A stretch of DNA of 64,000 nt from Clostridium scatologenes (GCF_000968375.1 NZ_CP009933.1:5022001-5086000), one strand, 5' to 3'; shown: positions 25,308 through 33,554, numbered from the stretch's first letter. A program made the numbers and translations. The notes: a model not told the origin generated them from the sequence alone.

Positions 25308-26081
25308 TTATTCGGATGCTTTTAAATCATTGAATGAAGATATAACTTGTCTATTAGAAAGCTTTTTAACATAATTTATAAATACTTCTTCTAAATTTTC
25401 TGTATTATGTTCCTTGTAAAGATTTTCAGGAGTATCTATAGTAATAAGCTTACTATTATATATAAAACCTATAATATCACAAATAGAGGCTTCATCCATA
25501 TAGTGAGTAGTTACAAGAACTGTTATACCATCTTTAACAAGCTCTGTTATAGTATGCCAAAATTCTCTTCTTGAAACAGGATCTACACCTGCAGTAGGTT
25601 CATCTAATATAAGTAATTTTGGGTTATGGATCAATGAACAGCCTAGTGCTAATCTTTGTTTCCATCCCCCAGATAGAGTTCCAGCCAAGCTTTTTTCTTT
25701 TCCCTTTAAATTTGCCATGATAATAAGCTCTTGTTTTCTTTCCTCCAGGAGTTTTTTAGGAAGCATATATATTTTACCATAAAATTCTAAATTTTCTTCT
25801 ACGGTTAGATCTTCATAAAGACTAAATTTTTGAGACATATATCCTATATTTTGTTTGATTTTTTCCGTATCTTTTATAAGATCATATCCTAAAACTTTTC
25901 CTTCACCTAATGTTGGGCTTAATACACCACAAATCATTCTTATAGTGGTAGATTTTCCTGATCCATTTGGACCGAGAAATCCAAAAATTTTACCTTTAGG
26001 TATGTCAAAAGATAAGTTATCTACTGCTGTGAAATTTCCAAATTTTTTTGTAAGGCCTTTTATGGAAATGGCATAATTCAT
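25308..26081 (-). CDS. ABC transporter ATP-binding protein (drug efflux type)
   Basis: A 257-residue ABC ATPase powering the adjacent permease. It contains Walker A GPNGSGKST (residues about 36-44), Q-loop GYMSQKFSLYEDLTVEENL, signature LSGGWKQRLALGCSL (SGGW in place of the usual SGGQ), Walker B LLILDEPTAGVD and H-switch VTTHYMDEA. It matches the CcmA/YbhF-like subfamily of multidrug exporters. It starts 13 bases after the HlyD gene stop, behind AAGAGGTG. Confidence 0.94.
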   Translation of the reverse strand: MNYAISIKGLTKKFGNFTAVDNLSFDIPKGKIFGFLGPNGSGKSTTIRMICGVLSPTLGEGKVLGYDLIKDTEKIKQNIGYMSQKFSLYEDLTVEENLEFYGKIYMLPKKLLEERKQELIIMANLKGKEKSLAGTLSGGWKQRLALGCSLIHNPKLLILDEPTAGVDPVSRREFWHTITELVKDGITVLVTTHYMDEASICDIIGFIYNSKLITIDTPENLYKEHNTENLEEVFINYVKKLSNRQVISSFNDLKASE

Positions 26082-26094
26082 AATATAACACCTC

Positions 26095-27210
26095 TTATTT
26101 CAAATTTACATCAAAAAGCATTCCCGGTTTTACAATATCCAAGTTATCTAATATTTGTATTTTGACTGCGTATACTATTTTCATTCTATCTTTTTTAGTG
26201 ACTATATTCATAGGAGTAAATTCAGCATCTGGTGATATATATGTGATTTTTCCTTTTACAGTTTTATTTTTTATGAAATCACTTTTTAGAATTACATTTT
26301 TATTTAATTTGATATTGGGAAGCATACTTTCAGGAACATAAATCTTAACCCAAACGTTATTTGTGTCAATTAAAGTAGCTATAGCTGTTCCAGGAGTAAC
26401 ATATTCACCTTTTTTAAAGTTGATAGTTTGTATAGTACCATCCACTGCTGATACTAAATTATTTTTATCTAATTGAATTTTAGATAATTCATAGGAATTT
26501 TGAGCTTTATCTAAATTATATTGAGCAGTGTTTTTGTCTCTTTCGGTAGCACCATTTACTAAAAGATTTAATTTTTCACTGGAAGCACTTAGTTGTGCTT
26601 GATAATTATTTAATTGAGCTTGAGATATATCTAGTGTACTCTTTGCATTGTTTAGGGTAGTAGATACATTATCTAAATCATTTTTAGCTGCATCAACTTT
26701 GTATTTTGATTCTGAGCCATTGTTGTATAGAGTAACAGTATCATCATATAATTTCTTTTTATAATCATAATTAGTTTTAGCAGCATTTAAATTATTTTTT
26801 GAACTATTTACATTTGCATCTCCTTGTTTTACAGCTGCTTGAGCCTGTTCAACTAATGCTTGTTGAGCTTTTATTTCTTCTATCCTATTACCATCTTTTA
26901 TTTTCCCAAGCTCATTTTCTGCATTTTTTATGCTAATTTCAGAATTTTGTAGGTTAACTTCAGTTTCGGTTGATGATATTACTGCTACTAAATCACCAAT
27001 TTTAACTTTACTACCTTCTTTCATCTTGATATCGCCGATTTTACCTGAAGTTTCAGAAGTTATATTAATAGTATCAGCTTCTGCGGTACCAGAATAGACA
27101 AACTCGTCAGATTGTTTGTCTTTTAATGATTTAACTATAAAGAAAACAGAAAATGACAATATAAGTACCATAAATAAAATTGCAAATTTTAAGATTCTTT
27201 TTTTATTCAT
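26095..27210 (-). CDS. HlyD-family efflux adaptor (membrane fusion-like) protein
   Basis: A 371-residue protein with one N-terminal membrane anchor (about residues 8-27). The first half of a biotinyl-lipoyl-like domain follows (ITSETSGKIGDIKMKEGSKV). A long alpha-helical hairpin rich in Ala, Gln and Asn spans about 80-230. The second lipoyl half (VDGTIQTINFKKGEYVTPG) and a beta-barrel domain (ATLIDTNNVWVKIYVPES) complete it. In Gram-positives such adaptors assist ABC exporters at the outer membrane face. It lies between tetR and the ATPase, the same set as ybhGFSR-type efflux clusters. Confidence 0.92.
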   Translation of the reverse strand: MNKKRILKFAILFMVLILSFSVFFIVKSLKDKQSDEFVYSGTAEADTINITSETSGKIGDIKMKEGSKVKIGDLVAVISSTETEVNLQNSEISIKNAENELGKIKDGNRIEEIKAQQALVEQAQAAVKQGDANVNSSKNNLNAAKTNYDYKKKLYDDTVTLYNNGSESKYKVDAAKNDLDNVSTTLNNAKSTLDISQAQLNNYQAQLSASSEKLNLLVNGATERDKNTAQYNLDKAQNSYELSKIQLDKNNLVSAVDGTIQTINFKKGEYVTPGTAIATLIDTNNVWVKIYVPESMLPNIKLNKNVILKSDFIKNKTVKGKITYISPDAEFTPMNIVTKKDRMKIVYAVKIQILDNLDIVKPGMLFDVNLK

Positions 27211-27228
27211 TTTAAAACCCTCCTAATA

Positions 27229-27903
27229 TTATTTTGCAACTCCGTGTAAAAAAATATCCACCATTTGTTTTATCTCTTCCTCATCATTTTCATTACTAAA
27301 ATAATCTGGAAAAACATTGCTAAGTATTATATATCCAAGAAGTAAACTCATCATAGTTCTTGTTATTAGTATGGGTTCTTTATCTCTAAAATTTTCATTT
27401 TCGATATTTTGTTCCATAAAATTATTTATAAATGGTATTACTATAGGGCCTAAATTTTTTTGAATAGTTTTAAGAAGTTCTGGTTGGTATGCTGCTTCCA
27501 TAAATATGGTTTTAATTAATGGGAAGTTTGAATGTATTAAATTTAATCTATCCAAAAGCAAATCTTCCATTAGTTCATCAATAGGCTTGTTTTTTTTATT
27601 TTCTATTATTGCTTCTGCTGATTTAATGGCCAAAGGTTTAAAAAATTTTGTAATTAAAGGTATTAATAGTCCAATTAACAGGTCTTTTTTTGTTTTGTAA
27701 TATCTAAATATAGTACCTTCTGCAACTTCTGCTTCTTTTGCTATTTCACTAGTTCTGCTTCCTTGGAATCCTTTTTCTGAAAATATCTTCATGGCTGCTT
27801 CAAGTATTTGCCACTGCCTTTTGGTCATATTTTCTTCTAAATCTCCTTGATCATTTAAAAGTTTTTCTATGTCATCCTTTATTTGATCATCATTTAAGTT
27901 CAT
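27229..27903 (-). CDS. TetR/AcrR-family repressor of the efflux operon
   Basis: A 224-residue TetR-family regulator. After an acidic 20-residue lead it has the DNA-binding region QILEAAMKIFSEKGFQGSRT followed by EIAKEAEVAEGTIFRYYKTK, the TetR HTH at about residues 30-75. The remaining helical domain should bind the inducer. It is first in the operon and faces a 28-bp perfect operator-like palindrome just upstream, so autoregulation is likely, with release by an exported compound. The start lies behind GAGGTGG. Confidence 0.93.
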   Translation of the reverse strand: MNLNDDQIKDDIEKLLNDQGDLEENMTKRQWQILEAAMKIFSEKGFQGSRTSEIAKEAEVAEGTIFRYYKTKKDLLIGLLIPLITKFFKPLAIKSAEAIIENKKNKPIDELMEDLLLDRLNLIHSNFPLIKTIFMEAAYQPELLKTIQKNLGPIVIPFINNFMEQNIENENFRDKEPILITRTMMSLLLGYIILSNVFPDYFSNENDEEEIKQMVDIFLHGVAK

Positions 27904-27925
27904 GATACCACCTCATCATTTTTAA

Positions 27926-27953
27926 AAATAAATGAGTACTCACTCATTTATTT
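27926..27953 (-). promoter_or_regulatory. Probable TetR-family operator
   Basis: AAATAAATGAGT-ACTC-ACTCATTTATTT is a perfect 12-bp inverted repeat with a 4-bp spacer, 23 bases upstream of the tetR start. It also contains the shorter palindrome TGAGTACTCA, suggesting two overlapping half-site registers. Confidence 0.75.
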
Positions 27954-28013
27954 AAATTCTAATACCTAAAATTTTTTTTGTCAACTAAAAGTTCATAAAA
28001 ATTAAACTAAATA

Positions 28014-28043
28014 TTGACAGTAAAAAGTATCATGTGATACTAT
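28014..28043 (+). promoter_or_regulatory. Promoter with internal inverted repeat upstream of the YitT-family gene
   Basis: TTGACA (28014-28019) and TACTAT (28038-28043) are 18 bases apart. The inverted repeat AGTATCA-TG-TGATACT (28026-28041) fills the spacer and overlaps the -10 box, where a bound repressor would block polymerase. The regulator is unknown. Confidence 0.5.
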
Positions 28044-28108
28044 ATAATTGAGTTATAACTTAACTTGTGAAAAGACATTCATACAACAATTTTGTAATGT
28101 GTGATATG

Positions 28109-28160
28109 AGAGCATATAAATCTGAGGAAATATTTTACTTGGATTTATGTGCTCTTTTTA
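28109..28160 (+). terminator. Attenuator-like terminator in the leader of the YitT-family gene
   Basis: AGAGCATATAAATC pairs with GATTTATGTGCTCT (14 bp, one G-U pair) around a 19-base loop and is followed by five T. It lies between the promoter and the start codon of the next gene, so full-length transcription requires read-through or antitermination. Confidence 0.6.
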
Positions 28161-28187
28161 GTGAATATTATACTAGGAGGAGTGAGT

Positions 28188-29036
28188 ATGAAAAGTAAAT
28201 TAAAAAATTTTTCTTTAATTTTGTTAGGTACATTTCTTGTTGCATTTGGAACTTATTTTTTCCTTGCTCCAAATAAAATTGCAGCAGGGGGAATAAGTGG
28301 AGCTGCCATAATTATAAATAGTATTTTTCCTAAGGTACCTATTGGCATATTGATGATGGCAATGGAGGTTATATTATTTACAATTGGAATATTAGTTATA
28401 GGTCCTGTGTTTGGAGGAAAAACTGTATTTTGTAGTTTTACTATATCTGGAATGATGCTACTTTTAGAATGGCTATTTCCCAAACTACATCCATTAAGTA
28501 ATGATGTTCTTGTACAGCTCATATTTGGAATATTAATTTCTGGATTAGGTATGGGAATTGTGTTCAATCAAGGAGCTTCTACAGGTGGAACCGATATTAT
28601 TGGTAAAATAATAAATAAGTATTTTAAAATTAGTATAGGAAAATCCGTTTTAATTCCAGATATAGTAATTACTGCAGCTGCGTCTTTAGTGTTTGGAATA
28701 GATAAAGGTTTGTATGCTATATTAGGAGTTATAATAAACTCAACTATAATTGATAAAGTAATAAAAAGTATCAATACTTATAAGCATGTGGCTATAATAA
28801 GTAATGAAGGAGAAAAAATTAAAAGTTATATAGTTGATAAGCTTGAGAGAAGTGCTACAGTATACTATGCTAAAGGTGCATATAAAAATAATGAAAGAGA
28901 AGTTATAACTACAGTAATAAGTAGAAAAGAATTTTTTAAATTAAAGGAATATATAAGTTTAATTGATAATAGAGCATTTATCACTGTTAACGAAATAAAT
29001 GAAGTTCTTGGCGAAGGATTTCAAAATATCATATAG
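28188..29036 (+). CDS. YitT-family membrane protein (DUF161 and DUF2179)
   Basis: A 282-residue membrane protein. The N-terminal region to about residue 200 holds five hydrophobic helices of the YitT/DUF161 type (FGTYFFLAPNKIAAGGISG, MGIVFNQGASTGGTDIIGKI). The C-terminal DUF2179 domain (AIISNEGEKIKSYIVDKLER, REVITTVISRKEFFKLKEYI) is cytoplasmic and may bind a ligand. Members are widespread in Firmicutes and generally uncharacterised. The start is ATG 28188, 7 bases behind AGGAGG; the frame is open further upstream to a GTG at 28149 inside the leader terminator, which is an unlikely start. Confidence 0.9.
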   Translation: MKSKLKNFSLILLGTFLVAFGTYFFLAPNKIAAGGISGAAIIINSIFPKVPIGILMMAMEVILFTIGILVIGPVFGGKTVFCSFTISGMMLLLEWLFPKLHPLSNDVLVQLIFGILISGLGMGIVFNQGASTGGTDIIGKIINKYFKISIGKSVLIPDIVITAAASLVFGIDKGLYAILGVIINSTIIDKVIKSINTYKHVAIISNEGEKIKSYIVDKLERSATVYYAKGAYKNNEREVITTVISRKEFFKLKEYISLIDNRAFITVNEINEVLGEGFQNII

Positions 29037-29120
29037 GTGAGTAAAATGATCATATTGCGACACAACTATTTCAGAGGACAATGAAGGATGATTTTTTTCT
29101 TCACTGTCCTTTGTTCTCTG

Positions 29121-29651
29121 TCAATTGTCATCTGATGTGGTAAGTTCACCACAATCTTTTATGGAATTCTGAGGAATATATACTTTGTAACAATATCTTT
29201 GTTGAGTTTTTATTATTTTACCATTATTATCCTTTTTCATATAGCTTGTGGCATAGGCTTTAACTGTGCCAGGCTTATCTAATGTATTAGAAGAATCAAC
29301 ATAATGTATTTCTACTTGCTTATCAATTACATCTATATTGTTTGATTTTTCATTGTTCTTTTCTCCTTGAAAAATGTAATGAACTTGTTTGTTTAAAGTT
29401 CCTTTACCAAGGTAAAAACCGTCTATATTGACTAGATTACAAGTATCTACTAGCTTTTCATTTTGCACAGTATATCCTACTAAATTTTTATCATTCTGTC
29501 GTTCTTTATATTTATTTTGACCATATATTCCAAGTACAATAAAAATAGCTAAAATGCATAGGGTAACTTTAATTATTGTATGCTTATTAATATGTTTTTT
29601 CTTACTTTGTTCAAATAATTTTGTTGATGTAATTTCATTTTTTTTACCCAT
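29121..29651 (-). CDS. Membrane-anchored protein of unknown function, last gene of ATP-grasp locus
   Basis: No family recognised. The 176-residue product has a Lys-rich cytoplasmic N-terminus, one membrane helix at about residues 30-48, and an extracytoplasmic domain with TVQNEKLVDTCNLVNIDGFY and two Cys near CYKVYIP and DCGEL that could form a disulfide. The start ATG overlaps the stop of the upstream ATP-grasp gene (TAATG), so translation is probably coupled. AAGGAGGACA lies before it, inside the upstream gene. It should act with that ligase at the cell surface, but this is inference from position. Confidence 0.75.
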   Translation of the reverse strand: MGKKNEITSTKLFEQSKKKHINKHTIIKVTLCILAIFIVLGIYGQNKYKERQNDKNLVGYTVQNEKLVDTCNLVNIDGFYLGKGTLNKQVHYIFQGEKNNEKSNNIDVIDKQVEIHYVDSSNTLDKPGTVKAYATSYMKKDNNGKIIKTQQRYCYKVYIPQNSIKDCGELTTSDDN

Positions 29652-31135
29652 TAAATGTCCTCCTTTATGAAGATAGGGGAATATACACAAGAATTAGTTG
29701 TTACTAGATTTCCTAATCTAGTATACAGACCACAAAATTTATCACCGGTTATATAAGTACCAATAATAGGATATAGAAGTTTCTTTTCTTTGTGTAAAGT
29801 TGAGTAAACATCATAGTCTAATGGAGCTATATGTTCTCTTTTTTGAAAGATAAAATTATATTCAGGTTCTTTAAACACTTCATATCCAAATAAGACACCA
29901 GTTCCCTCTCTTTCTAAAAGTGGTTTTATACAAATATCAGTTGTATTGAGTTTTTCTGCATCAAAACTAGTTTCTGATATATATTTTTCAATGATAAGAT
30001 TTTCATCTTTAGAAAAAAAACCTTGTTGTTTTAATTCAAATATTAAAGCCAAAAAAGCTTTTGTTTGTGTAACTATAGTATGAGGAGGGTTTACACTAAG
30101 TGTATTTTTTTCCATAGCTTTTAGTATATCTGTTTTACCTTCATGGATAAACCAATCTAAAGGATAATATCTAAATACGGTATCTAAAGGGTTATCATAA
30201 AGATATAAATTATTATTATTGACTTTTACATCATAGATATTTCCCATGCTTATATTATAGGGAAGATCTTTAACTATATTGTATATGATGCTTGTATTAT
30301 ACCAATCTTCATAATAAGTTCCTGATAAAATACTTATGTTATTAATAGGATGTTTTTTAGAATAATCCTTTAATATCTTAAAAAATTCTTTTTTTATCAT
30401 ACTAGCCATGTTTTCATTAGGATTTTTATATGGAATGTTTAGTTCTTGTTGTATTATTTTGCTTATACCAATACTTTCAACTAAACCTGCAGGAGTTTCA
30501 GAATTGATTTCTAAAAGTTTCCACTGGCCTTTATTATTAATACACCAATCTATTCTTCCTAAAAATAAAAATGAATCCGTATATTTAGCTTTAGCTATAT
30601 TTTCTAGTCCATTAATGCCTAGAACATCAGAAAACGTATTAATATTTTCTAATACTAGATTTTGAGCCTTTTTAAATATTGAGCATATACTATTTGCAGC
30701 ATTTTTTAGTTCATCAAATTTATTCTTGTCCAAAATAAGGCTGTCTAATGATATATATTCTTTATCTCTAAAATAGCTTCCAGTAAAGTCATATTCCATC
30801 ATAGCTCTGTCATTCACTTTATCCCAGACTTTTTTTCTATTATTTCCAGTAAAGTGAAGTATATCTATATGTTTATCTGACAATCCTACAGGTGTTATCC
30901 ATGTACTTTCATCACAGGTTAAATAGCTTTCATTCCATCTAGTACAAAAGCCTTCTACTTTTCCATTAATAAGATAAACTCCAAAGTTTCCAAAAGCTTC
31001 TTTAGGTATAAATCTATTTTCTGATATTGTAGTTACAGCATCCTTGTGAATAGCACAAAATATTTGAAGAATAAAATCATCTGGATTTTCCAAAACATAT
31101 TCTACCGACTTTTTCCATTCCTCTTCTGAGTGCAA
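29651..31135 (-). CDS. C-terminal part of a frameshifted tandem ATP-grasp ligase; glutathionylspermidine synthase-like module
   Basis: The frame is open from about 31280 to 29651 but has no plausible start: the first candidate is TTG 31135 with no ribosome site. It begins in the middle of an ATP-grasp fold (VLKPIYGRYSENVFIG is encoded just upstream in the same frame). From about residue 100 it contains a second module of the glutathionylspermidine synthase/YgiC type: FLGRIDWCINNKGQWKLLE, INSETPAGLVES, CIKPLLEREGTGVLFG, and a closing LGNLVTTNSCVYSPIFI. Such enzymes make amide bonds with ATP through an acyl phosphate. The substrate is unknown. It is one gene with the entry at 31216, split by a missing A at 31257-31261. 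The 3' neighbour overlaps by one base. Confidence 0.75.
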   Translation of the reverse strand: MHSEEEWKKSVEYVLENPDDFILQIFCAIHKDAVTTISENRFIPKEAFGNFGVYLINGKVEGFCTRWNESYLTCDESTWITPVGLSDKHIDILHFTGNNRKKVWDKVNDRAMMEYDFTGSYFRDKEYISLDSLILDKNKFDELKNAANSICSIFKKAQNLVLENINTFSDVLGINGLENIAKAKYTDSFLFLGRIDWCINNKGQWKLLEINSETPAGLVESIGISKIIQQELNIPYKNPNENMASMIKKEFFKILKDYSKKHPINNISILSGTYYEDWYNTSIIYNIVKDLPYNISMGNIYDVKVNNNNLYLYDNPLDTVFRYYPLDWFIHEGKTDILKAMEKNTLSVNPPHTIVTQTKAFLALIFELKQQGFFSKDENLIIEKYISETSFDAEKLNTTDICIKPLLEREGTGVLFGYEVFKEPEYNFIFQKREHIAPLDYDVYSTLHKEKKLLYPIIGTYITGDKFCGLYTRLGNLVTTNSCVYSPIFIKEDI

Positions 31136-31215
31136 TATTCCAATAAATACATTTTCGCTATATCTTCCATAAATAGGTTTTAAAACATACTTATTTTTAT
31201 TTTTTAGTACATCTT

Positions 31216-32106
31216 TTAAATAATCTTTTTTAAAAATACGAGTTTGAGGAAGAGTATTTTTATTACTTCTCTTTCATGCTCGCTTAATCTTTTATCTTGT
31301 CTATCTATTAATGACCATAGGTAAGCAAATAAACTTTTGCATTGACCAATGATTACTCTAGGATCGTTTATTATGAGAATTTTACCTTGATCATATAAAT
31401 TTAAAATTTTTTCTATATGGCAAACTTCATCCATATGTTCTGTAGGAAATTGTCTTAAGATTACATGTACTTTTTCCCTACCAAAAGCAAGCAAATTACC
31501 ATCTACAACTTTTAAATTTTTAGGACCTACAGCTATAAAATGAAAATTAGAATCTTCCATAATATCTTTATATAAAAATGATAAATGACATTCTTCTAAA
31601 TGGCAAGGATCTACAAGTACAGCTATATTAAATGTTTTGTTCAAATGATTTTTGAAAAAATCATTTACTATGTTTTTAAAAGAATCTATAAATTTATCTT
31701 TAAATCCACTATTTAAATTATTATGAGTTTCCAAGTATTCACTAACTAAAATTTCTCTTTGAGCACAAGGTTTGTCATAATTAAATTCAGAGAAAAAAAT
31801 TCCGCCATCTTCTCTTATAAATGCATCATATCTTACCCAAAACATAGGACTTAATGGGATTTTTAGATCCATAATATTCTGTTTGAATTTAAATCCTCTT
31901 ACATATTGTTGAAAATCAAAAAAATCTCCATTAATATTTTTTACTATTCTTTTAACTAAAAGATCTAAAGTTTCTGCAGATTTTTTCATATTATCTACTG
32001 TTTTATTATCGAGATAGAAGGGACAGGGAGAAAATATAGTTTCTTTTCTTCTGCAATCTATCATGTAGTAGTCAAACAAAAGTTTATCAGTTAAAGAGTT
32101 GTACAC
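31216..32106 (-). CDS. N-terminal part of the frameshifted tandem ATP-grasp ligase
   Basis: This 296-residue frame carries the pre-ATP-grasp and first part of an ATP-grasp fold: FFSEFNYDKPCAQREIL, FNIAVLVDPCHLEE, IINDPRVIIGQCKSLFAYLW. After LSEHEREVIK it runs into 13 hydrophobic, unrelated residues and a stop. One base of slippage at the A5 run (minus strand of 31257-31261) restores NTLPQTRIFKKDYLKDV, which continues smoothly into the ATP-binding strand VLKPIYGRYS of the next entry. The joined gene would encode 818 residues with two ATP-grasp units. The start is GTG 32106 with GGAGA 10 bases upstream. Mutation, assembly error or programmed -1 slippage are all possible. Confidence 0.75.
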   Translation of the reverse strand: MYNSLTDKLLFDYYMIDCRRKETIFSPCPFYLDNKTVDNMKKSAETLDLLVKRIVKNINGDFFDFQQYVRGFKFKQNIMDLKIPLSPMFWVRYDAFIREDGGIFFSEFNYDKPCAQREILVSEYLETHNNLNSGFKDKFIDSFKNIVNDFFKNHLNKTFNIAVLVDPCHLEECHLSFLYKDIMEDSNFHFIAVGPKNLKVVDGNLLAFGREKVHVILRQFPTEHMDEVCHIEKILNLYDQGKILIINDPRVIIGQCKSLFAYLWSLIDRQDKRLSEHEREVIKILFLKLVFLKKII

Positions 32107-32135
32107 TTTAAAATCATCTCCACAAAGTAATATAT

Positions 32136-32444
32136 TTAACTAGATACACTTCCAGCATGCACTCCAGAATATCCACCATTAGAGGATGGTGTAGTCCAAG
32201 CTTTCCATCCACCAGTACTACCTGTATTGATGCTAGATTTACTACCATTAGATGTTGAATTAGAGTTAAATATAAAAGGTGTTGAATGTGAGTAAGAAGT
32301 AGATTGATTTTGATTATCATCTTCCTTATCTTTGTCTCTATTTTGATGTGCACATCCAGTTAATGCCAATGGATTTACTAACACCATTGATACTGCAAGA
32401 CTTAGTGCAGCTGCTTTATATTTCCATGATTTTTTATTATCCAT
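32136..32444 (-). CDS. Small Ser/Gly/Asn-rich lipoprotein, possible substrate of the adjacent ligase
   Basis: A 102-residue protein with a signal peptide (KYKAAALSLAVSMVLVNPLA) and lipobox LTGC at about residues 28-31. The mature chain of some 72 residues is low-complexity: an acidic HQNRDKDKEDDNQN segment, then Ser/Asn/Gly repeats, ending in GGYSGVHAGSVSS. It resembles the arrangement in E. coli where the small lipoprotein YgiB stands before the ATP-grasp YgiC, though the sequences were not compared. It lies 30 bases before the ligase start. A competing frame at 32114-32353 lacks a signal and good start. Role as ligase substrate is inference. Confidence 0.75.
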   Translation of the reverse strand: MDNKKSWKYKAAALSLAVSMVLVNPLALTGCAHQNRDKDKEDDNQNQSTSYSHSTPFIFNSNSTSNGSKSSINTGSTGGWKAWTTPSSNGGYSGVHAGSVSS

Positions 32445-32449
32445 AAATT

Positions 32450-33121
32450 TTATTCTCCAATCATATATTTGTTTACCTTTATACTATAATGCTCTAGATA
32501 ATCAAAATAACAAGAAATATCCTCTTTAATAGATGTTTTATAAATATAAACTACATTGTCAAAGTTTAATTCCTTCAACAATTCATGAGAAGGCATATCC
32601 TCTTCAGTAGTTTCATATTGATTGTTAAAATAGTTTTCTTCAGTACCAGTAGAATCAGAGATATATCTGCAGTTATCTAAGATGAAAATGTAACCTTCAG
32701 TTTTTATATCACAAATTTTTTCACCATAAGTAATTAAATTGCTTATAAAGTCTTCTCCTTGAACTAAACCATAGGGATGAAGTATAGCATTAAAAGTAAG
32801 TACAGGCTTAATCTTTAGACTATTTTGAAGCATATAAGCAAATTTAATGCTTTCGCTTCCAGGTATGTCTAAGATGAAAATGGTATTATCTCTCTTATAT
32901 TTATTTATTATATGCTTAGTCTCGTTAAATTCTTTTGTTTCATTATAGGCAATACTAAATTTTTTTATAATGAAGTTTGGATAGTTCTTTATAGAAACAA
33001 ATGGTGTGGATTTAAAAAAACATTGAAAAGGTTCAGTACCGTTTTTCCACTTTAAATAGATATCATATATATTATAGTTATCAAGATAATTCAAACCAAT
33101 ATAACTGGTTATGAAAATCAT
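32450..33121 (-). CDS. Unknown protein of the ATP-grasp locus, probable N-terminal membrane anchor
   Basis: No family recognised. The 223-residue frame starts at ATG 33121, but AAGGAG (33139-33144) is 17 bases away, too far for a normal start. The frame stays open upstream and reads LKKGVWLCFI before the ATG, which would complete a typical basic-plus-hydrophobic anchor, yet there is no ATG, GTG or TTG there; the true start is therefore uncertain. The body contains TIFILDIPGSESIKFAYML and GYIFILDNCRYISD, alternating strands and helices suggestive of a Rossmann-like fold. The next gene starts 5 bases after its stop. Confidence 0.65.
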   Translation of the reverse strand: MIFITSYIGLNYLDNYNIYDIYLKWKNGTEPFQCFFKSTPFVSIKNYPNFIIKKFSIAYNETKEFNETKHIINKYKRDNTIFILDIPGSESIKFAYMLQNSLKIKPVLTFNAILHPYGLVQGEDFISNLITYGEKICDIKTEGYIFILDNCRYISDSTGTEENYFNNQYETTEEDMPSHELLKELNFDNVVYIYKTSIKEDISCYFDYLEHYSIKVNKYMIGE

Positions 33122-33170
33122 AATAAAACATAACCATACTCCTTTCTTAAGTATTTTAGGGTGATGATTT

Positions 33171-33356
33171 TTAATAAACGATAGCTACAAATTTATTTAC
33201 ATTTATTATGTGAGTATATCCATTGAGATCCTTTATTACTAAAAAACCTTCTCTTTGAACCTCTATACTTACATCACTTATGACTATATCTGGATTTGAA
33301 TTATTATAGGATTCTGTAGAAGTGTAAAGATTTAAAGTTTTCCTTTCAGTAAACAT
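33171..33356 (-). CDS. Small protein of unknown function, first gene of the ATP-grasp locus
   Basis: A 61-residue frame with a strong AAGGAGG ribosome site correctly spaced before its ATG, which is the main reason to accept it. The product (beta-rich, with DIVISDVSIEVQREGFLVI and GYTHIINVNKFVAIVY) has no signal peptide and no recognised motif. It precedes the 223-residue gene by 49 bases and probably opens the operon. Confidence 0.6.
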   Translation of the reverse strand: MFTERKTLNLYTSTESYNNSNPDIVISDVSIEVQREGFLVIKDLNGYTHIINVNKFVAIVY

Positions 33357-33554
33357 TTTATATATCCTCCTTAATATTTATATATTTTAAGTTTATACAA
33401 ATATTATCACCTTATGGTAATCTATTCAATGACGATTTCAGGCTAAATATTGCAAAAAAATAAGATTTACAAACATAAAATATGGTTTTTATAACTATTA
33501 CATAGGTTTTGCATTATTGTTTTGCGAATAGTAAAGAAATTTAAATATATTTAT

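Noticed and set aside
32114..32353. 79-residue frame overlapping the small lipoprotein gene
   Set aside because: The 102-residue frame has a clean signal peptide, a lipobox and a ribosome site. The alternative is a Leu/Val/Ile-rich reading of the low-complexity tail.
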